NCBI GenBank assembly: GCA_910587755.1
Contig: CAJUNZ010000017.1
Span: forward strand, 1 to 40,034
Reading direction: 5' to 3'
Length of the DNA: 40,034 bases
Source of the DNA: an uncultured Acetatifactor sp.
GTDB taxonomy: Bacteria > Bacillota > Clostridia > Lachnospirales > Lachnospiraceae
Shown: positions 30,576 to 39,548 of the stretch, piece after piece
Numbering within the stretch: position 1 is the stretch's first letter
Layout of the letters: each line of letters begins with the position of its first letter
Notes under the pieces: model-generated
What the model saw: the letters and a program-made list of their open reading frames with translations, nothing else
Told to the model about the DNA's origin: nothing
The model's database searches: none
Made by a program: the position numbers and the translations under genes

Positions 30576-32816
30576 TTATACAGTGAAGTCATAGGTTACT
30601 ATTGAATAACTACCATCTTCTTTTTCAAAATACAATGTTAAAGTATGGCTGCCTGGGGATATTGTAGAATTCATGATGGTAAGGTTCAACACATTATCCT
30701 CCAGACCTCCTTCGGAACTATATGATGCGCCAAAGAGAATTTTGCCGTCCATTCCGCTGATCTGGGTGAATTCATTGGTGTAGGATCCATTTATTGTCTG
30801 GTTAAATACCACCTCAAGTTCCTTGTTGCTGGAAATTCTGAAGTCTGTAATCTTTGGCGTTGACTCATCTTCCGGGGTGGGAGGGGTATATTCAGGAATC
30901 TGCGTATAGCTGTAAAATGACTCCCTGTTTCCTGCCTTATCTTCGGTGGCATAACAGAACCACTGGCCGGCCTTAACGCCCTGAACCGTTATATAGTTTG
31001 AGCCATGTCCCATACTGGTCTGTGTGCCATTGGCATAAACCTGTGTGGGATCTTTGGGGGCAATAGAGTCTGAACCCTCCACCTCATCCTGGATTAAATA
31101 GTAAAGCGTACCTGCCTCGTCTGAATCCACAGTAATCTCTACTGTATCCTGGGCTGTCCAGACAATATCCCATGCAGTGGCGTTGGGAGCCTGCAGGTCA
31201 AAGTAGCATTTGCCCTTTAACTGCGTACCATCCGCCATGTTGATTATAATGGTGTAGGTATTATTGCCTTTTGGAATTGAGTACCTGTCCATGTATACAC
31301 GGTAAACCTTATTGTCCGAGGTCTGAACCTTATCAAGAGTAGTTTCACTCAGGGGACAGCTAATGTCGAACTGATCCAGAGTCAAAGGTGAGGAAGTTGC
31401 AGTCTCCAGTTCAATCTCAAAGCCATACCAGAAATTGCCGTCCCACTGCTCTTCTGCAAAGGGTTTAGCTCCTTTAATTGCGTCCGCTGTCTCTGCATGG
31501 ACTTCACTGCCAATGGTAAGGCTGTTTACCACCGTCGCCTTTTCTTCTGTATCTACGGCAACATAATACATGGTGTAGGACACACCTTCTGTCAGACCGG
31601 TAACGGTAAAGCTGTTCTGATGCTGATTCATTTCCGTCCTGATGCCGTCCTTGATGACTTCTGCATCGGTGGGCTCAGCCGCGTCCACGGTTTCTACGAC
31701 CTCCACCAGGGAAGCAGCTCTTGCCTGGCTCTGTCCATTGGCCCTCAGAATATAATAGAAGTATCCGGGTGCGTCTGAAATATAGGAGATCACTGCCTCG
31801 CTGCCGCCTGTACGTACAGCGTTGACCTCCGTGAGCTGTGCGCAATCCGTTCTGTAGGTAAAGACCTTTGAGATGGCAGTGCCGTCAGCAAGGGTAATCT
31901 GTATATCGTATTCCTGATCTTTGTAATAAGTAGTAGACAGGTTATAGACCCTATTGTCATCGGTAGATACAGACAGTATGGTCATATCAGAACCGCCGCT
32001 GTTGCAGATGATGCTGAAGGCTTCCAGCGCAAGAGGCTGCTCTGTTGCCCGGTTTAAAGTGACCCTGATGTGGCCTGTGCCTACGACCTCCACCTTCTGA
32101 ATGGCAAAAGCTTGCTGTTCCGGCTGTGTGGGGGGCTGCGAAGGCCGTTCCGGCTGTGTGGGAGGCTGCGAAGGCTGCTCCGGTTGTGTGGGAGGCTGCG
32201 AAGGCTGCTCGGGCTCCTGTTCCTCCACTCTGTTGGCCTCCGCTTCTGCCTCGGCACGTCTCTGCGCTTCCTCTGCCTGCACCACGGCTTCGCTTCTGGC
32301 CTCTCTGCCTTCTGCTTTCCCATGATCTTCGTAATGCCTGTAGGCTGCCAGGATGTCGCCGCCGAAGGCATCCTTCAATTCTCCATACCTGTTCAGGTAA
32401 TCCACAGGATCAAAATCGGTGCCGCTGTCCCTGTGCTCAAAGGCTCCGTGAGTGAGATAATGATTGACGTAAGCGTCCCAGTCGTCTCCAAACACAGCTG
32501 CCAGATCCCCATAGGTCTCCTTGTACTTGACGATGTCTATGAGCTCGCTCATCGCCCTGCCTTCTGAGATTCCATGTGCCATAAAATGCGCCAGTAGAGC
32601 CGCCCTGTCGTAACCATATGCCTCTTTCAGATCCGGGTACATATCTGCATAGTAATGTTCGTCAAAAACATCCTCTATGCCTGCCGCTTTAGAGTAGCTG
32701 ATGCTGCCAAGCACTACAGCGCCCACAACTGCCGTGGCGCCGATCTTTTTGCCCGCTTTTGCCGCCGTAGCCAGCTTTTTCCTGAGTTCTTTCCTGAAAT
32801 GTGTTTTTCCACTCAT
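30576..32816 (-). CDS. Large secreted protein with three YPDL/HxxHG helical repeats and beta-rich modules
   Basis: 746 residues. A basic N-terminus and hydrophobic segment (about 24-45) form a signal peptide. Three repeats follow at about 51-87, 93-129 and 135-171, each of the form Y-x3-YxDL-x2-A(Y/F)G-x14-20-H-x2-HG-x3-EGR. Next come an alanine/glutamate-rich helix and a proline-rich linker of three 10-residue units (EQPSQPPTQP). The rest is beta-rich: a module of about 200 residues (Ig-like part plus Fn3-like part ending in a YYILRANGQ/YYLIQDEVE segment) occurs twice, then half a module. No LPxTG anchor, choline-binding or SLH domain is seen, so it is probably released or held non-covalently. 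Shine-Dalgarno spacing is long (13 nt). Function unknown. Confidence 0.8.
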   Translation of the reverse strand: MSGKTHFRKELRKKLATAAKAGKKIGATAVVGAVVLGSISYSKAAGIEDVFDEHYYADMYPDLKEAYGYDRAALLAHFMAHGISEGRAMSELIDIVKYKETYGDLAAVFGDDWDAYVNHYLTHGAFEHRDSGTDFDPVDYLNRYGELKDAFGGDILAAYRHYEDHGKAEGREARSEAVVQAEEAQRRAEAEAEANRVEEQEPEQPSQPPTQPEQPSQPPTQPERPSQPPTQPEQQAFAIQKVEVVGTGHIRVTLNRATEQPLALEAFSIICNSGGSDMTILSVSTDDNRVYNLSTTYYKDQEYDIQITLADGTAISKVFTYRTDCAQLTEVNAVRTGGSEAVISYISDAPGYFYYILRANGQSQARAASLVEVVETVDAAEPTDAEVIKDGIRTEMNQHQNSFTVTGLTEGVSYTMYYVAVDTEEKATVVNSLTIGSEVHAETADAIKGAKPFAEEQWDGNFWYGFEIELETATSSPLTLDQFDISCPLSETTLDKVQTSDNKVYRVYMDRYSIPKGNNTYTIIINMADGTQLKGKCYFDLQAPNATAWDIVWTAQDTVEITVDSDEAGTLYYLIQDEVEGSDSIAPKDPTQVYANGTQTSMGHGSNYITVQGVKAGQWFCYATEDKAGNRESFYSYTQIPEYTPPTPEDESTPKITDFRISSNKELEVVFNQTINGSYTNEFTQISGMDGKILFGASYSSEGGLEDNVLNLTIMNSTISPGSHTLTLYFEKEDGSYSIVTYDFTV
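32121..32210 (-). repeat. 30-bp tandem repeat encoding a proline-rich linker
   Basis: Three near-identical 30-bp units (32121-32150, 32151-32180, 32181-32210) encode E(Q/R)PSQPPTQP blocks in the secreted protein. Confidence 0.85.
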
Positions 32817-32943
32817 TTCGCTGCTGATTCCTCCTCTTTCTTAAATTGGCTTTATCCTGCAATACCTGCGGCCGCCGGCCGGATATGGGTCTTTCCTTCC
32901 GGCTCCCCTTCCGCCCATGGGCATTACAGTATTTTCCATATTT

Positions 32944-32972
32944 ATCATAAAGCTTTTTTGCCCCCGCGTCAA
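32944..32972 (-). promoter_or_regulatory. Promoter of the large secreted protein
   Basis: On the minus strand TTGACG (32972-32967), 17-bp spacer, TATGAT (32949-32944). The leader is about 120 nt. The rest of 32817-33131 holds a Cys-rich degenerate reading frame on the minus strand and no other gene. Confidence 0.6.
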
Positions 32973-33131
32973 GTAGCTGGCAGCAGTTTGGACAGGGCAT
33001 TGAACTGCTGGCGTAACAGTAAAGTGCCCTGCCTGAATTGTCACCTGTCGTCCGGGGGCAGAAGATAGGTACACCTTCTCTGCCAGGGGCATATAGTAGA
33101 GCAAAACAACATAGGATTGTAGGTTGGTATT

Positions 33132-34085
33132 ATGTACGTTGCTCTTTCTATCTTATTGGTGCTTGCTCTGCTGGGCATGCTGTTTGGGCATTTTCGCAGG
33201 AAAAAGATCATCTGCAGAATTCAGAACATGGATGAGCGGGAAAAATGCTCTCTGGTAGAGGAACTGGCTGAACCTTTCGGCTATGTCTATCACTGCTGCT
33301 GCGGTTTCTTTTCTTCCTCTGTGGATGCCTGGCAGAAGGACGCGGGCTACACATGGTTATATGACCATATGGCTCCCCGCTTTCAGATGGTGTTTGACTC
33401 CCTTCCGGTCTATTTCAACTACTGTGACCGGACATGGCTGATTGAGTTCTGGAAAGGCCAGTACGGCATCAACACCGGGGCGGAGATCGGTGTCTACCAC
33501 GCCGACAGGCTGCTGTCGGAGTCAGAATACCGGACGGCGCATTTTCAGGCGGCCAGGGAGGAAGAGATGCTTCCCTGTTCCCTGAAGCTGTATATGGAAG
33601 ACGGCACCTGTGTTAAAAATTCTGAGAGGCACTGGTGGCTTACGGCTTTTGTCCCGGGGGTCTTTTCCCATCCCTCCCGGCTGTGCCTGAAGGCGTCCGT
33701 GTGCTTTTACAACAGGGAAATGATGGAAGCCTTTTACCGGGGGCTGTGCCGGGCAGGTTATCCTGCAGAAAATATCTCCGCACAGAATCTCTGTCTGTCC
33801 TTTGCCTTTCACCAGCCCCTTCCGGAACATTACGGTCTGCTGACCCGTTTCTGGCGCCGGCTGTCCCAGTGCATGAACCGGATAAACTGCCGTCTGTTTG
33901 TGTGGATCACCAGGCCCTTTACCTGTGCGGAAGACCGCATACTCTTTCTGTACTATTATATCCCCTTCTGTTTCCGGAGGCTTCTGCGTCTGCGCCGGTT
34001 CCACAGAAGGTGTCACAGAAAACATGGCTGCCGCCGTCCCAAGTGCTGTAGAAAATGCGGCAGACGCTGCAGGAAAGAATCATGA
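33132..34085 (+). CDS. DUF4474 domain protein with Cys/Arg-rich tail
   Basis: 317 residues. One N-terminal membrane helix (about 3-20) is followed by FRRKK, so the body is probably cytosolic-side anchored. The DUF4474 core shows WQKDAGYTWLYD, then PVYFNYCDRTWLIEFWKGQY and INTGAEIGVY. DUF4474 is common in Lachnospiraceae and has no known activity. The last 37 residues are extremely rich in Arg, Cys, His and Lys (CHRKHGCRRPKCCRKCGRRC), unlike the core. Its stop overlaps the phosphoesterase start (ATGA), indicating translational coupling. Confidence 0.8.
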   Translation: MYVALSILLVLALLGMLFGHFRRKKIICRIQNMDEREKCSLVEELAEPFGYVYHCCCGFFSSSVDAWQKDAGYTWLYDHMAPRFQMVFDSLPVYFNYCDRTWLIEFWKGQYGINTGAEIGVYHADRLLSESEYRTAHFQAAREEEMLPCSLKLYMEDGTCVKNSERHWWLTAFVPGVFSHPSRLCLKASVCFYNREMMEAFYRGLCRAGYPAENISAQNLCLSFAFHQPLPEHYGLLTRFWRRLSQCMNRINCRLFVWITRPFTCAEDRILFLYYYIPFCFRRLLRLRRFHRRCHRKHGCRRPKCCRKCGRRCRKES

Positions 34086-34897
34086 GCGTCACAAGACGCC
34101 TGGATCGTGCCTTTGCCCAGGCGCTGGTATTGCCCTTTCACAGATGCTCCAGGTATGTGCTGGTAAGCGACTGTCACAGGGGGGTGGGCACCTCCTCCGA
34201 CAATTTCCTGAAGAACCAGCATTTGTATTATGCGGCCATGGAGCACTATTACAGGAATGGATTTACCTATATTGAACTGGGGGACGGGGAGGAACTGTGG
34301 GAGAACCGGAAGCTGCGCAACATCACTCAGATCCACGAGGATGTCTACTGCATGTTTGCCCGGTTTGAAGAGAGAGGAAGGCTGCACCTGCTCTATGGCA
34401 ACCACAACATTGTCCGAAGAAAAAATCCGGCCTTTCTGGAAGCTGTGATTCTGTACTGCGAAGCCATGCCGGAGAAATCCCTGTATCTGACCCACGGCCA
34501 CCAGGCCAGTTTTCTGAATTCCACCTTGTGGCCCCTGGCCCGGTTTCTGGTGCGCTATTTCTGGAGTCCTCTGGAGAATCTGGGCTTCCTGGATCCCACC
34601 AGCGCCGCCAAGAATTATGAGGTAAAGGAGAAATGTGAGGAAAATCTGCGCAGGTGGGCACAGGCTCACAGTCACATTCTGGTCACGGGGCATACCCACC
34701 GCCCTGTGCTGCCGGAGGAACCGTCCTGTTACTATAACACGGGAAGCTGCGTCCATCCCCGGTGCATCACCTGCATAGAGATTCAGCGGGGGGAGATGAC
34801 CCTTGTAAAATGGACCATGAACGCCCGGGCGGACAGCGTCCTGTATGTGGCCAGGGAAGTGATCTCCGGTCCGGTGCCAATCCTGGAGCGTGCCTGA
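34082..34897 (+). CDS. Calcineurin-like metallophosphoesterase
   Basis: 271 residues from ATG 34082, chosen for the ATGA overlap and AGGAAAG upstream; an earlier in-frame ATG exists at 34055. All metal-binding motifs are present in order: SDCHRG (D-x-H), GDGEELWE (GD), GNHN (GNH), THGHQ (H) and GHTHRP (GHxH). Substrate unknown; such enzymes act on phosphoproteins, nucleotides or lipids. It is coupled to the DUF4474 gene, so the pair probably works together. It converges on an ABC gene with 66 bp between. Confidence 0.85.
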   Translation: MSVTRRLDRAFAQALVLPFHRCSRYVLVSDCHRGVGTSSDNFLKNQHLYYAAMEHYYRNGFTYIELGDGEELWENRKLRNITQIHEDVYCMFARFEERGRLHLLYGNHNIVRRKNPAFLEAVILYCEAMPEKSLYLTHGHQASFLNSTLWPLARFLVRYFWSPLENLGFLDPTSAAKNYEVKEKCEENLRRWAQAHSHILVTGHTHRPVLPEEPSCYYNTGSCVHPRCITCIEIQRGEMTLVKWTMNARADSVLYVAREVISGPVPILERA

Positions 34898-34963
34898 AAA
34901 TGCGGCGTATATATGCTGGACCGCAGATTTCAGGCGCGCAGGGTACTTTCCCGGAGGGAAATC

Positions 34964-36850
34964 TCAGGTTTGATAGTACTGGGCCTGGGCATTCCAGAGC
35001 TGGCTGTATTTTCCCTCCTGGTCCGAGAGAAGCCCTTCATGGGTGCCCTGCTGTACCAGGCGCCCCTGGTCAAACACCACAATCTCATCGCAGAAGCGGC
35101 AGGAAGAGAGTCTGTGGCTGATGTAGACGGCAGTTTTGTCCCCGGCAATCTGATCAAATTTCTGGTAGATTTCCATCTCTGCCATTGGGTCCAGGGCGGC
35201 GGTGGGTTCGTCCAGAATGATAAAAGGGGCGTCCTTGTAGAGGGCCCTGGCGATGGCCAGTTTCTGGGCTTCGCCTCCGGATACCTCGATGCCGTCATTC
35301 TCAAAATTCCGGTACAGGCAGGTGTCCAGCCCCTTTTTCATCTCTTCCAGACGGCAGGAGAAGCCGGCTTTTTCCAGGCACTGTTCGGCCAGCTCCCGGT
35401 CGTAGTCCAGGCTGGTGGCAATGTTCTGGCCCAGTGGCAGAGCCAGCAGCTGAAAGTCCTGGAAGACCACGGAGAAAATGGCAATATAATCGTCATACCG
35501 GTATTTGCGGATGTCAATGCCGTTGAGCAGAATCTGGCCTTCCGTGGGGTCATAGAGCCTGCACAGGAGCTTGATAAAAGTGGTCTTGCCGGAGCCGTTC
35601 TGACCTACCACCGCCAGGCGCCGGCCCAACTGAAATTTCAGAGATACATGGCGCAGCGCCCAGGCGTCCGTGCCGGGGTATTTGAAGGACACATCCCGGA
35701 ATTCCACCTGGTAGCGGCGGTCAGAGCGTTTTTCCGTGGTAAGGCTTCCCTGGTACATATTGTTGGGAATGTCCAGAAAGGCAAAGGTGGTGCCCAGGAA
35801 GCGGGCATTGCTGCGCATCTCCCCCAGGGTCTGAAGCAGCGTGGAGATATTTTGGGACAGCGCTGTGACAGTGCCGATATACTGGGTCACATTTCCCACT
35901 CCAAAGGCCCCCGCCCAGGCTTTCAGGCAGGTAAAGACATAGATAATGCCGGTAAACACCACTGAAAGGGCGCTTCCCAGAGTGTGCAGCAGGCCTATGG
36001 GACCTGCTGCGGCCCGGGCAAGTGTACCGCCGGGAAGGAACTGATTTTGGTAGAAAAAGTGCCGGCAGATCTTCTGCTGATTGTATATGCGCACGTCCAG
36101 GGAGCGGCTTCTGTCGTGGGTGGCCATGTATCCATAGAAGCCGAAAGCGCGGTTTTCCATCAGGGTCTGGGAATCCTGCTTTGCCTCTATCTGGCCTGCT
36201 CTGGTGTGGCAGACCGGGGACAGAAAGGTGACTGCGGCCAGGAGCACCGCCACAGCCAGGACGGCCAGGGGGTGGTTGAGGAGGGTGAGGCTGCCGGCCG
36301 AAGAAGGCACCTGGAGGGTAAAAAGGCTTACTGTCAGGGCGGCGGCGCTGACAATTCCCGCAAGGCAGCGGATAAGGGTCTCAAAGCATGGCCGTATCCG
36401 TATCAGGCCCCACCCGGCCCACTGGTCCAGCTGCTTGATCTGGGAGTAGAGCTCAAAGGTCTTCTGATCGTCCAGGGCCTGAAAATCCATTTTCAGCAGT
36501 TTATCCCGATAGAGCTTGTTTACCTGGTACCAGTAGGGAGCCTGACAGTAGCTTTTCCACCGGTTCAGGAGAGCGTTGCCCAGGGCAAGCAGAGCCCCGG
36601 AGGCCAGGGCCAGCAGCACCAGACTCTGCAGTCTGCCAGGGTCCCTGGCTCCCGCCAGTTCGTTCAGGATCCGGGCAGAGATCCAGATTCCCACATAGGG
36701 GGAGACGGCTCCTGCGGCGGCACATAAAAAGGAGGAGAGATAGGTGCCCGGGCAGGCTTTTTTCAGCAGCAGAAATGCTCTGTAGTTCAGGGAGAGAGTT
36801 TGTCTCAGGGTTATCTTTTCGGTGTCTTTCTTCTGGCTGTCAGCTTTCAT
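34964..36850 (-). CDS. ABC exporter half-transporter, type B (pair 2)
   Basis: 628 residues from the ATG at 36850, preceded by AAGGAG; a 28-residue longer frame has no such site. Permease domain fused to an ATPase: Walker A GQNGSGKTT near residue 417, signature VSGGEAQKLAIARAL near 523, Walker B FIILDEPTAALDP, switch ISHRLSSCRFCDE. It overlaps the end of the upstream type A gene by 11 bp. It parallels the gene at 11050-12957 in order and motifs. Likely heterodimer with its neighbour, exported substrate unknown. Confidence 0.9.
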   Translation of the reverse strand: MKADSQKKDTEKITLRQTLSLNYRAFLLLKKACPGTYLSSFLCAAAGAVSPYVGIWISARILNELAGARDPGRLQSLVLLALASGALLALGNALLNRWKSYCQAPYWYQVNKLYRDKLLKMDFQALDDQKTFELYSQIKQLDQWAGWGLIRIRPCFETLIRCLAGIVSAAALTVSLFTLQVPSSAGSLTLLNHPLAVLAVAVLLAAVTFLSPVCHTRAGQIEAKQDSQTLMENRAFGFYGYMATHDRSRSLDVRIYNQQKICRHFFYQNQFLPGGTLARAAAGPIGLLHTLGSALSVVFTGIIYVFTCLKAWAGAFGVGNVTQYIGTVTALSQNISTLLQTLGEMRSNARFLGTTFAFLDIPNNMYQGSLTTEKRSDRRYQVEFRDVSFKYPGTDAWALRHVSLKFQLGRRLAVVGQNGSGKTTFIKLLCRLYDPTEGQILLNGIDIRKYRYDDYIAIFSVVFQDFQLLALPLGQNIATSLDYDRELAEQCLEKAGFSCRLEEMKKGLDTCLYRNFENDGIEVSGGEAQKLAIARALYKDAPFIILDEPTAALDPMAEMEIYQKFDQIAGDKTAVYISHRLSSCRFCDEIVVFDQGRLVQQGTHEGLLSDQEGKYSQLWNAQAQYYQT

Positions 36851-38705
36851 GGCTGTCTGCTCCTTCCTGGTAATATCTGCTCTGCACCTGGAATAGTTCG
36901 GCGTATTTTCCTTTCTGTGCCAGCAGAAAATCATGGGTTCCTTCCTCGGCGATCCGGCCCTCTGCCAGGAACAGAATCCTGTCGCAGAAACGGGTGGAGG
37001 CCAGACGGTGGGAGATGTAGACGGAGGTGTGGCCTGCGGTCATCTCATTGTATTTTAAGTAGATATCGTTCTCGGCAAGAGGGTCCAGTGCGGCGGTGGG
37101 CTCGTCCAGAACCAGGATAGCTCCCTCTTTGTAGAGGGCTCTGGCCAGCATCAGGCGCTGAATTTCTCCGCCGGATAACTCTACCCCGTCCTCATGGACT
37201 GTGCGGCCCAGGTGGGTCTCCAGACCCTGGGGCAGGGAGGTTATTTTCTGGGTTAATCCGGCTTTTTCTATGCAGTCGGAGACTTTTTTCAGGTCTATTT
37301 CAGGGCCCTGGGCAGAGCCTTTGGGGGTCTGCGCCACATTTTCCGCCAGGGTGGCCTCCAGCAGGGAGAACTGCTGGAACACGGCGGAAAAAAGTCTGTA
37401 ATAGTCCTGGCGGTTGTATTGGCGGATATCCTGGCCGTTTAAGAGCACCCTCCCTTCTGTGGGGTCGTAGAAGCCGCAGATGAGCTTGATCAGGGTGGTC
37501 TTGCCTGCGCCGTTAAGTCCTACCACAGCCAGTTTTTCCCCAGGCCGGATGGTTATGTTCAGGTCATGGAGCGTGTCTTTTTCTGCCTCAGGATAGCGGA
37601 AACTTACATGTTCCAGGCGCAGTTCCAGCCTGCCGTCCTCAGGGGCTTTCAGAGGCTTTCCTTCCTGGAAGGCAAAAGGTTCTGGTGTCTCCAGGAATTC
37701 CCGGATCAGGGACAGGGATATGCTCTGGCGGTGGAGCGTGGAAAAGCCTCCCAGAATGCCCTGGATCCATCCGGTGAATTCTCCTGCAGCGGTAAAATAG
37801 AGCAGGAACTGGGAGGCGGAGAGCCCTCCCTCCAGGGCCATGCCTATAAGGCAGGCATAGGAGACACCATTGCGCAGAAAAGTCAGCACCAGGTCCAACA
37901 GGCTGCTTAAAAAGTACACACGCTCCAGGCGGGCCAGCCAGGCCTGGTAGAGGCGCAGGGAGCTTTGATAGAGATCTTCCAGCCAGGGGCGCATGCGGAA
38001 GATGCGGATATCTTTGGCCAGACGGCGGTTCTCTGCCAGGCTGTTGAAATAAAACAATTTTGAAGTGTGCGTGGTCTGTTCTTCCTTGTGGCGGTATTCC
38101 CATTCCTGGATGCGTTTATTTACCACATAGCCTATGAGGGAAGTGGCCAGTACCGTGGCAATCAGCACTGGGGGCAGGGAGGAGAGCAGACTCAGGTAGA
38201 TCAGGAAGCCCGCCAGGTTTCTCGCCAGGTCTGTGAGGGTGTTCCAGACTGCCTCCGCGGCGGCAGAATTGCTGTCTGTGGCCCCCTGGGCCTGGTACAG
38301 CTTGCCAAGCAGGGCGGCGTCCTCCGTGTTGGGATAGGAGGTGGTGCAGAACTTCCAGTGGATCCAGTCCACCAGGCGGCACCTTAAGTCGATGCGTCCG
38401 TACAAGGTATTGCATCCGATGTAGGTTCCCAGGGCGGAAAACAGCATTAGCGCCCCTGTGAAGGCCAGGATGGTGCCCAGAAGCTGGGGCAGGGGAGCTC
38501 CGGTTTCCACCCTGTTCAGAATGGCCGGCACCACCAGCAGGCCCGTGGTGGAACCTGCCACTGAGGCAGCGGCGGCTCCCAGGCAGAGAAACAGCACACT
38601 TTTCCGATGTTTCCAGGCCAGGGAGGTCATAAAAAAGATGTTCTGACACATATTGTACTTGGGACGTTCTTCTTTTGTTTTTCCTGTTGAATTTTTTTCG
38701 TTCAT
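36840..38705 (-). CDS. ABC exporter half-transporter, type A (pair 2)
   Basis: 621 residues, ATG preceded by GGAGGTGCC. Six-helix permease region, then the ATPase: Walker A GLNGAGKTT near 392, signature LSGGEIQRLMLARAL near 512, Walker B ILVLDEPTAALDP, switch ISHRLASTRFCD. Paralog of the gene at 9200-11053. It follows the GHKL kinase gene by 82 bp with a terminator between. A TATAAT on the minus strand (38767-38762) without a good -35 suggests an activator-dependent promoter, and the adjacent LytTR regulator is a candidate (inference). Confidence 0.9.
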   Translation of the reverse strand: MNEKNSTGKTKEERPKYNMCQNIFFMTSLAWKHRKSVLFLCLGAAAASVAGSTTGLLVVPAILNRVETGAPLPQLLGTILAFTGALMLFSALGTYIGCNTLYGRIDLRCRLVDWIHWKFCTTSYPNTEDAALLGKLYQAQGATDSNSAAAEAVWNTLTDLARNLAGFLIYLSLLSSLPPVLIATVLATSLIGYVVNKRIQEWEYRHKEEQTTHTSKLFYFNSLAENRRLAKDIRIFRMRPWLEDLYQSSLRLYQAWLARLERVYFLSSLLDLVLTFLRNGVSYACLIGMALEGGLSASQFLLYFTAAGEFTGWIQGILGGFSTLHRQSISLSLIREFLETPEPFAFQEGKPLKAPEDGRLELRLEHVSFRYPEAEKDTLHDLNITIRPGEKLAVVGLNGAGKTTLIKLICGFYDPTEGRVLLNGQDIRQYNRQDYYRLFSAVFQQFSLLEATLAENVAQTPKGSAQGPEIDLKKVSDCIEKAGLTQKITSLPQGLETHLGRTVHEDGVELSGGEIQRLMLARALYKEGAILVLDEPTAALDPLAENDIYLKYNEMTAGHTSVYISHRLASTRFCDRILFLAEGRIAEEGTHDFLLAQKGKYAELFQVQSRYYQEGADSHES

Positions 38706-38767
38706 GGCACCTCCAGTGTTCTTCTTTGCATTTTCCTGTCAGGATGAATTGTGACTTTTTTATTATA

Positions 38768-38789
38768 ACAAAAAAAGCCCTAAGGGCTT
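38768..38789 (-). terminator. Terminator after the GHKL kinase gene
   Basis: AAGCCC-TTA-GGGCTT followed by seven T on the minus strand (stem 38789-38775). The stem overlaps the kinase stop codon. Confidence 0.75.
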
Positions 38790-39489
38790 ATTCTGGGGAT
38801 GAATGAGTGGATTTTGGGGATGAACTGCAGGCCTGGGGAAGCAGAAGCTCTGTGGTGAAGGCGCCGTCTTCGCTGTTGCGGCTCAGATAGCCATCCAGGC
38901 GCTTTACGATGCTGTCAATGCGCACCAGGCCCAGGCCGCGCCCTTCTCCCTTGGTGGAACAGAAGCGCCCGCCCTGTTTTTTGAGTTTATTTCCCGCCGT
39001 GAAATTGGTAAAGGAGAGGTAGAGCTGGGTGTTTTTCATGTCCATATATACCCGGATAAGGCGTTTGTCAGGGGGAAGTTCCAGGCTTGCCTCAATGGCG
39101 TTGTCAAAGAGATTGCCGATGATGGCGCACAGGTCCAGTTCCGGTATCTCCAGGGTAAAGGGGATTTGGGCCTCCGCCAGGACAGGGATGTCTCTCGATC
39201 TGGCCAGGGAAATTTTGCTGTTTAAGATGGCGTCGGTCATGGGATTTCCCGTTTTGACCACGGTATCCACGGTGGACAGATCTGCGTCCAGGGCGTCCAG
39301 GTAGGATATAACTGCCGACAGGTCTCCGCAGGCGGCGTGGGCCTTCATGGCCTGGATATGGTTGCGGTAGTCGTGCCGCCAGCCGCGCATTTTCTGGTAC
39401 ATATTTTCCACCTCACGGAAGTGGGTTTCCAGCAGTTCTTTCTGGTAGGAGGCAATCTGCCGGTGAATTTTTCTGGAAAAAAGGGACAT
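38788..39489 (-). CDS. GHKL-type sensor histidine kinase, soluble, AgrC-like core
   Basis: 233 residues from the ATG at 39489, preceded by AAAGGAG. It has only the catalytic core. A helical start leads to the phospho-acceptor motif RHDYRNH (His39), then the N-box IIGNLFDNAIEAS (Asn130) and the G-box GEGRGLGL (181-188). No transmembrane sensor domain is encoded, unlike AgrC/VirS kinases of about 400 residues, so it may sense a cytosolic signal or partner with another membrane protein. It lies 59 bp after the LytTR regulator, with which it probably forms a two-component system. Confidence 0.85.
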   Translation of the reverse strand: MSLFSRKIHRQIASYQKELLETHFREVENMYQKMRGWRHDYRNHIQAMKAHAACGDLSAVISYLDALDADLSTVDTVVKTGNPMTDAILNSKISLARSRDIPVLAEAQIPFTLEIPELDLCAIIGNLFDNAIEASLELPPDKRLIRVYMDMKNTQLYLSFTNFTAGNKLKKQGGRFCSTKGEGRGLGLVRIDSIVKRLDGYLSRNSEDGAFTTELLLPQACSSSPKSTHSSPE

Positions 39490-39548
39490 GGGGGCTCCTT
39501 TCTCTTGCAGCCCCTTCCTCAAAAGGAAGGACAATCAAAGGGACAGGC

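Noticed and set aside
34947..34961. TTTCCC-GGA-GGGAAA hairpin between the phosphoesterase and ABC genes as a terminator
   Set aside because: Only a 6-bp stem and no T-run on either side.
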